Part shown: in pieces, positions 4,944 to 5,967 of the stretch
Layout of the letters: each line of letters begins with the position of its first letter
Numbering within the stretch: the stretch's first letter is position 1
Origin: Propionibacteriaceae bacterium
GTDB lineage: Bacteria; Actinomycetota; Actinomycetes; Propionibacteriales; Propionibacteriaceae
Length of the DNA stretch: 5,967 bases
Direction of reading: 5' to 3'
NCBI GenBank assembly: GCA_009787035.1
Contig: WRGV01000118.1
Span: forward strand, 1-5,967
Translations under genes and position numbers: made by a program
The notes under the pieces: generated by a model
What the model was told of the DNA's origin: nothing
Database searches by the model: none
What the model saw: the letters and a program-made list of their open reading frames with translations, nothing else

Positions 4944-4948
4944 CCAGC

Positions 4949-5967
4949 GTGTCCCGCGCCCGGGTCCATGCAGCGGTGCAGGATTTGTCGGTGCCACGTG
5001 GTTGCATGGAGTGCGTGGCAGACATGGAGGATGCGTTGGGCGGCTCCGGCGGCCCCGTGCGTCTGGATGCCGTGCAGGCCGCGGCGGTCGAGGCCATCGT
5101 GACGGCGTCGGCGCCTGTGCTGGTCACCGGCGGGCCTGGCACAGGCAAGACGGAGGTGCTCGTATCCGCGGTGGGGCAGCTGGTGCGACAGGGCGTGGGG
5201 CTCGATCGCATTGTCGTGCTCAGCCACGCCCGGGCCGGGGCGCAGCGGCTGCGGCGCCGGCTGATGGCCCACCTGGAGGGCGCGTTCTTCGACACGCACA
5301 TCACGACCGTGCACGGCTGGTGCCGACAGGTGCAGGCGGGCCTCGGTGCGCCCGATGTGCGGCTGTTGGCCGCCCCGGAGCAGGAGTTTCGCGTCCGGGA
5401 GCTGTTGGACGAGATCGGGCCGCAGCTGTGGCCGCCCGAGCTGGCGCTGGCGGCGCGCACGCAGGCGTTCGCCGGACAGGTGCGCGACCTGATGCTGCGC
5501 ACCCGGCAGCTGGGGCTGGATCCGGACGACCTGGTGGCGCAGGGACGGGCGACGGGCCGGCCGGCATGGGAATCTGCCGGGCGGTTCTTCGAGGCGTACC
5601 TGGATGCGATCGACGCGGAACAGGTCATCGACTACGCCGAACTCGTGCATCGCACGCGCATTCTGGTTGCGTCTGCCTCGGCCCGGGCCAGCCTGCGCGC
5701 CGGAGTGCGGCTGGTGCTGGTGGACGAGCTGGCCGAATTCGACCCGGCCCAGTGGGGCCTGCTGCGCGACGTGTGGGCGGCGGGCGTCCCCGTGGTGGGA
5801 TTCGCCGACGCGAGCACCAGCGTGTTCGGCTTCTGGGGTGCGGTGTCGCGGCCCGTTGAGCAGTTCGAGCGCAGCTTCGCCGGGCCGGACGGACGCCTCG
5901 CCCGCTTCGACCTGCGGCACACGTGGCGGGGGTCGCCGGGCGTGGCCGCCGCGTGCGCGCGGCTGGC
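4949..5967 (+). CDS. UvrD/Rep-superfamily DNA helicase, AdnA-like (3' end outside window)
   Basis: The frame stays open from the GTG at 4949 to the window edge, giving the first 339 residues of a superfamily 1A helicase. LDAVQAAAV with Gln43 matches the Q motif; GGPGTGKT at 61-68 is the Walker A loop; [17 protein letters not shown] corresponds to motif Ia; [10 protein letters not shown] to the following conserved block; [13 protein letters not shown] (D259, E260) to motif [16 protein letters not shown] at 285-298 to motif [12 protein letters not shown] with R327 to motif IV. Motif II and III depart from the usual DE-x-QD and GDPDQSIY-x-FRGA. This resembles AdnA, the partner motor of the mycobacterial AdnAB helicase-nuclease that resects double-strand breaks like RecBCD; AdnA has a C-terminal nuclease domain, which would lie outside the window. 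A next-door adnB-like gene is expected if this is right. Superfamily certain, AdnA assignment inferred. Confidence 0.88.
   Translation, partial: MSRARVHAAVQDLSVPRGCMECVADMEDALGGSGGPVRLDAVQAAAVEAIVTASAPVLVTGGPGTGKTEVLVSAVGQLVRQGVGLDRIVVLSHARAGAQRLRRRLMAHLEGAFFDTHITTVHGWCRQVQAGLGAPDVRLLAAPEQEFRVRELLDEIGPQLWPPELALAARTQAFAGQVRDLMLRTRQLGLDPDDLVAQGRATGRPAWESAGRFFEAYLDAIDAEQVIDYAELVHRTRILVASASARASLRAGVRLVLVDELAEFDPAQWGLLRDVWAAGVPVVGFADASTSVFGFWGAVSRPVEQFERSFAGPDGRLARFDLRHTWRGSPGVAAACARL

Noticed and set aside
4833..4997. N-terminal extension of the cold-shock protein to a start at 4997
   Set aside because: The extra 55 residues match nothing in cold-shock proteins, while MAQGTVKWF with AAGGAG six bases upstream is the standard start.
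4735..5859. Plus-strand open frame of 374 codons over the UvrD-like gene
   Set aside because: It starts inside the antisense of cspA and shifts frame relative to the helicase motifs; the product is an Arg/Gly/Ala-rich shadow. The real frame, with Walker A and motif II, starts at 4949 and has no stop in the window.
4886..5920. Minus-strand open frame of 344 codons opposite the UvrD-like gene
   Set aside because: It is a His/Arg/Gln-rich shadow of a gene with clear helicase motifs on the other strand, and shows no domain of its own.
1..5967. Novel defence island, mobile element, CRISPR or toxin-antitoxin system
   Set aside because: Every long stretch is accounted for by recognisable housekeeping genes. 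No transposase, integrase, direct repeats with spacers, attachment-site duplication or small toxin-antitoxin pair is visible.

Overview
The window is ordinary-looking chromosomal DNA from a high-GC Gram-positive bacterium (Actinomycetota). This rests on the strong G/C bias at third codon positions, the actinobacterial DUF3107 protein next to a DEAD-box RNA helicase with an Arg/Asp/Gly-rich tail, and an AdnA-like UvrD-family helicase nearby. As I recall it, Mycobacterium also keeps RhlE, DUF3107 and AdnAB in one neighbourhood. The genus cannot be read from the sequence. I see no insertion sequence, phage gene, CRISPR array, tRNA or rRNA.

Left part, plus strand (1-1513): the 3' end of a PHP-domain metal-dependent phosphoesterase is followed after 15 bases by trpS (tryptophanyl-tRNA synthetase), probably in one operon. 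trpS converges on a minus-strand gene, and the 152-base gap holds two consecutive hairpins likely to end transcription from both sides.

Middle part, minus strand, in transcription order from right to left: a cold-shock protein gene (4832 to 4623) ending in a strong hairpin; a PP2C-type serine/threonine phosphatase (4494 to 3562) with a possible promoter and an operator-like palindrome in front of it; DUF3107 (3504 to 3271); and a DEAD-box RNA helicase (3195 to 1666). The helicase has no good ribosome binding site but has a near-consensus -10 hexamer five bases before its ATG, as expected for a leaderless mRNA. A cold-shock RNA chaperone and an RNA helicase so close together suggest a local RNA-remodelling theme, but they are probably separate transcription units.

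Right part, plus strand (4949 to the window end): a divergently transcribed UvrD/Rep-superfamily helicase, cut by the window edge. Its ATP-binding loop is intact but motifs Ia, II and III are degenerate, resembling the AdnA-type partner motor of actinobacterial RecBCD-like enzymes. The 116-base divergent region between it and the cold-shock gene contains two strong inverted repeats in what would be the cold-shock mRNA leader.

No clearly undescribed system is visible. The best second looks are the structured cold-shock leader, the degenerate helicase motifs, the altered PP2C motif 1, and the palindromes next to the predicted promoters.
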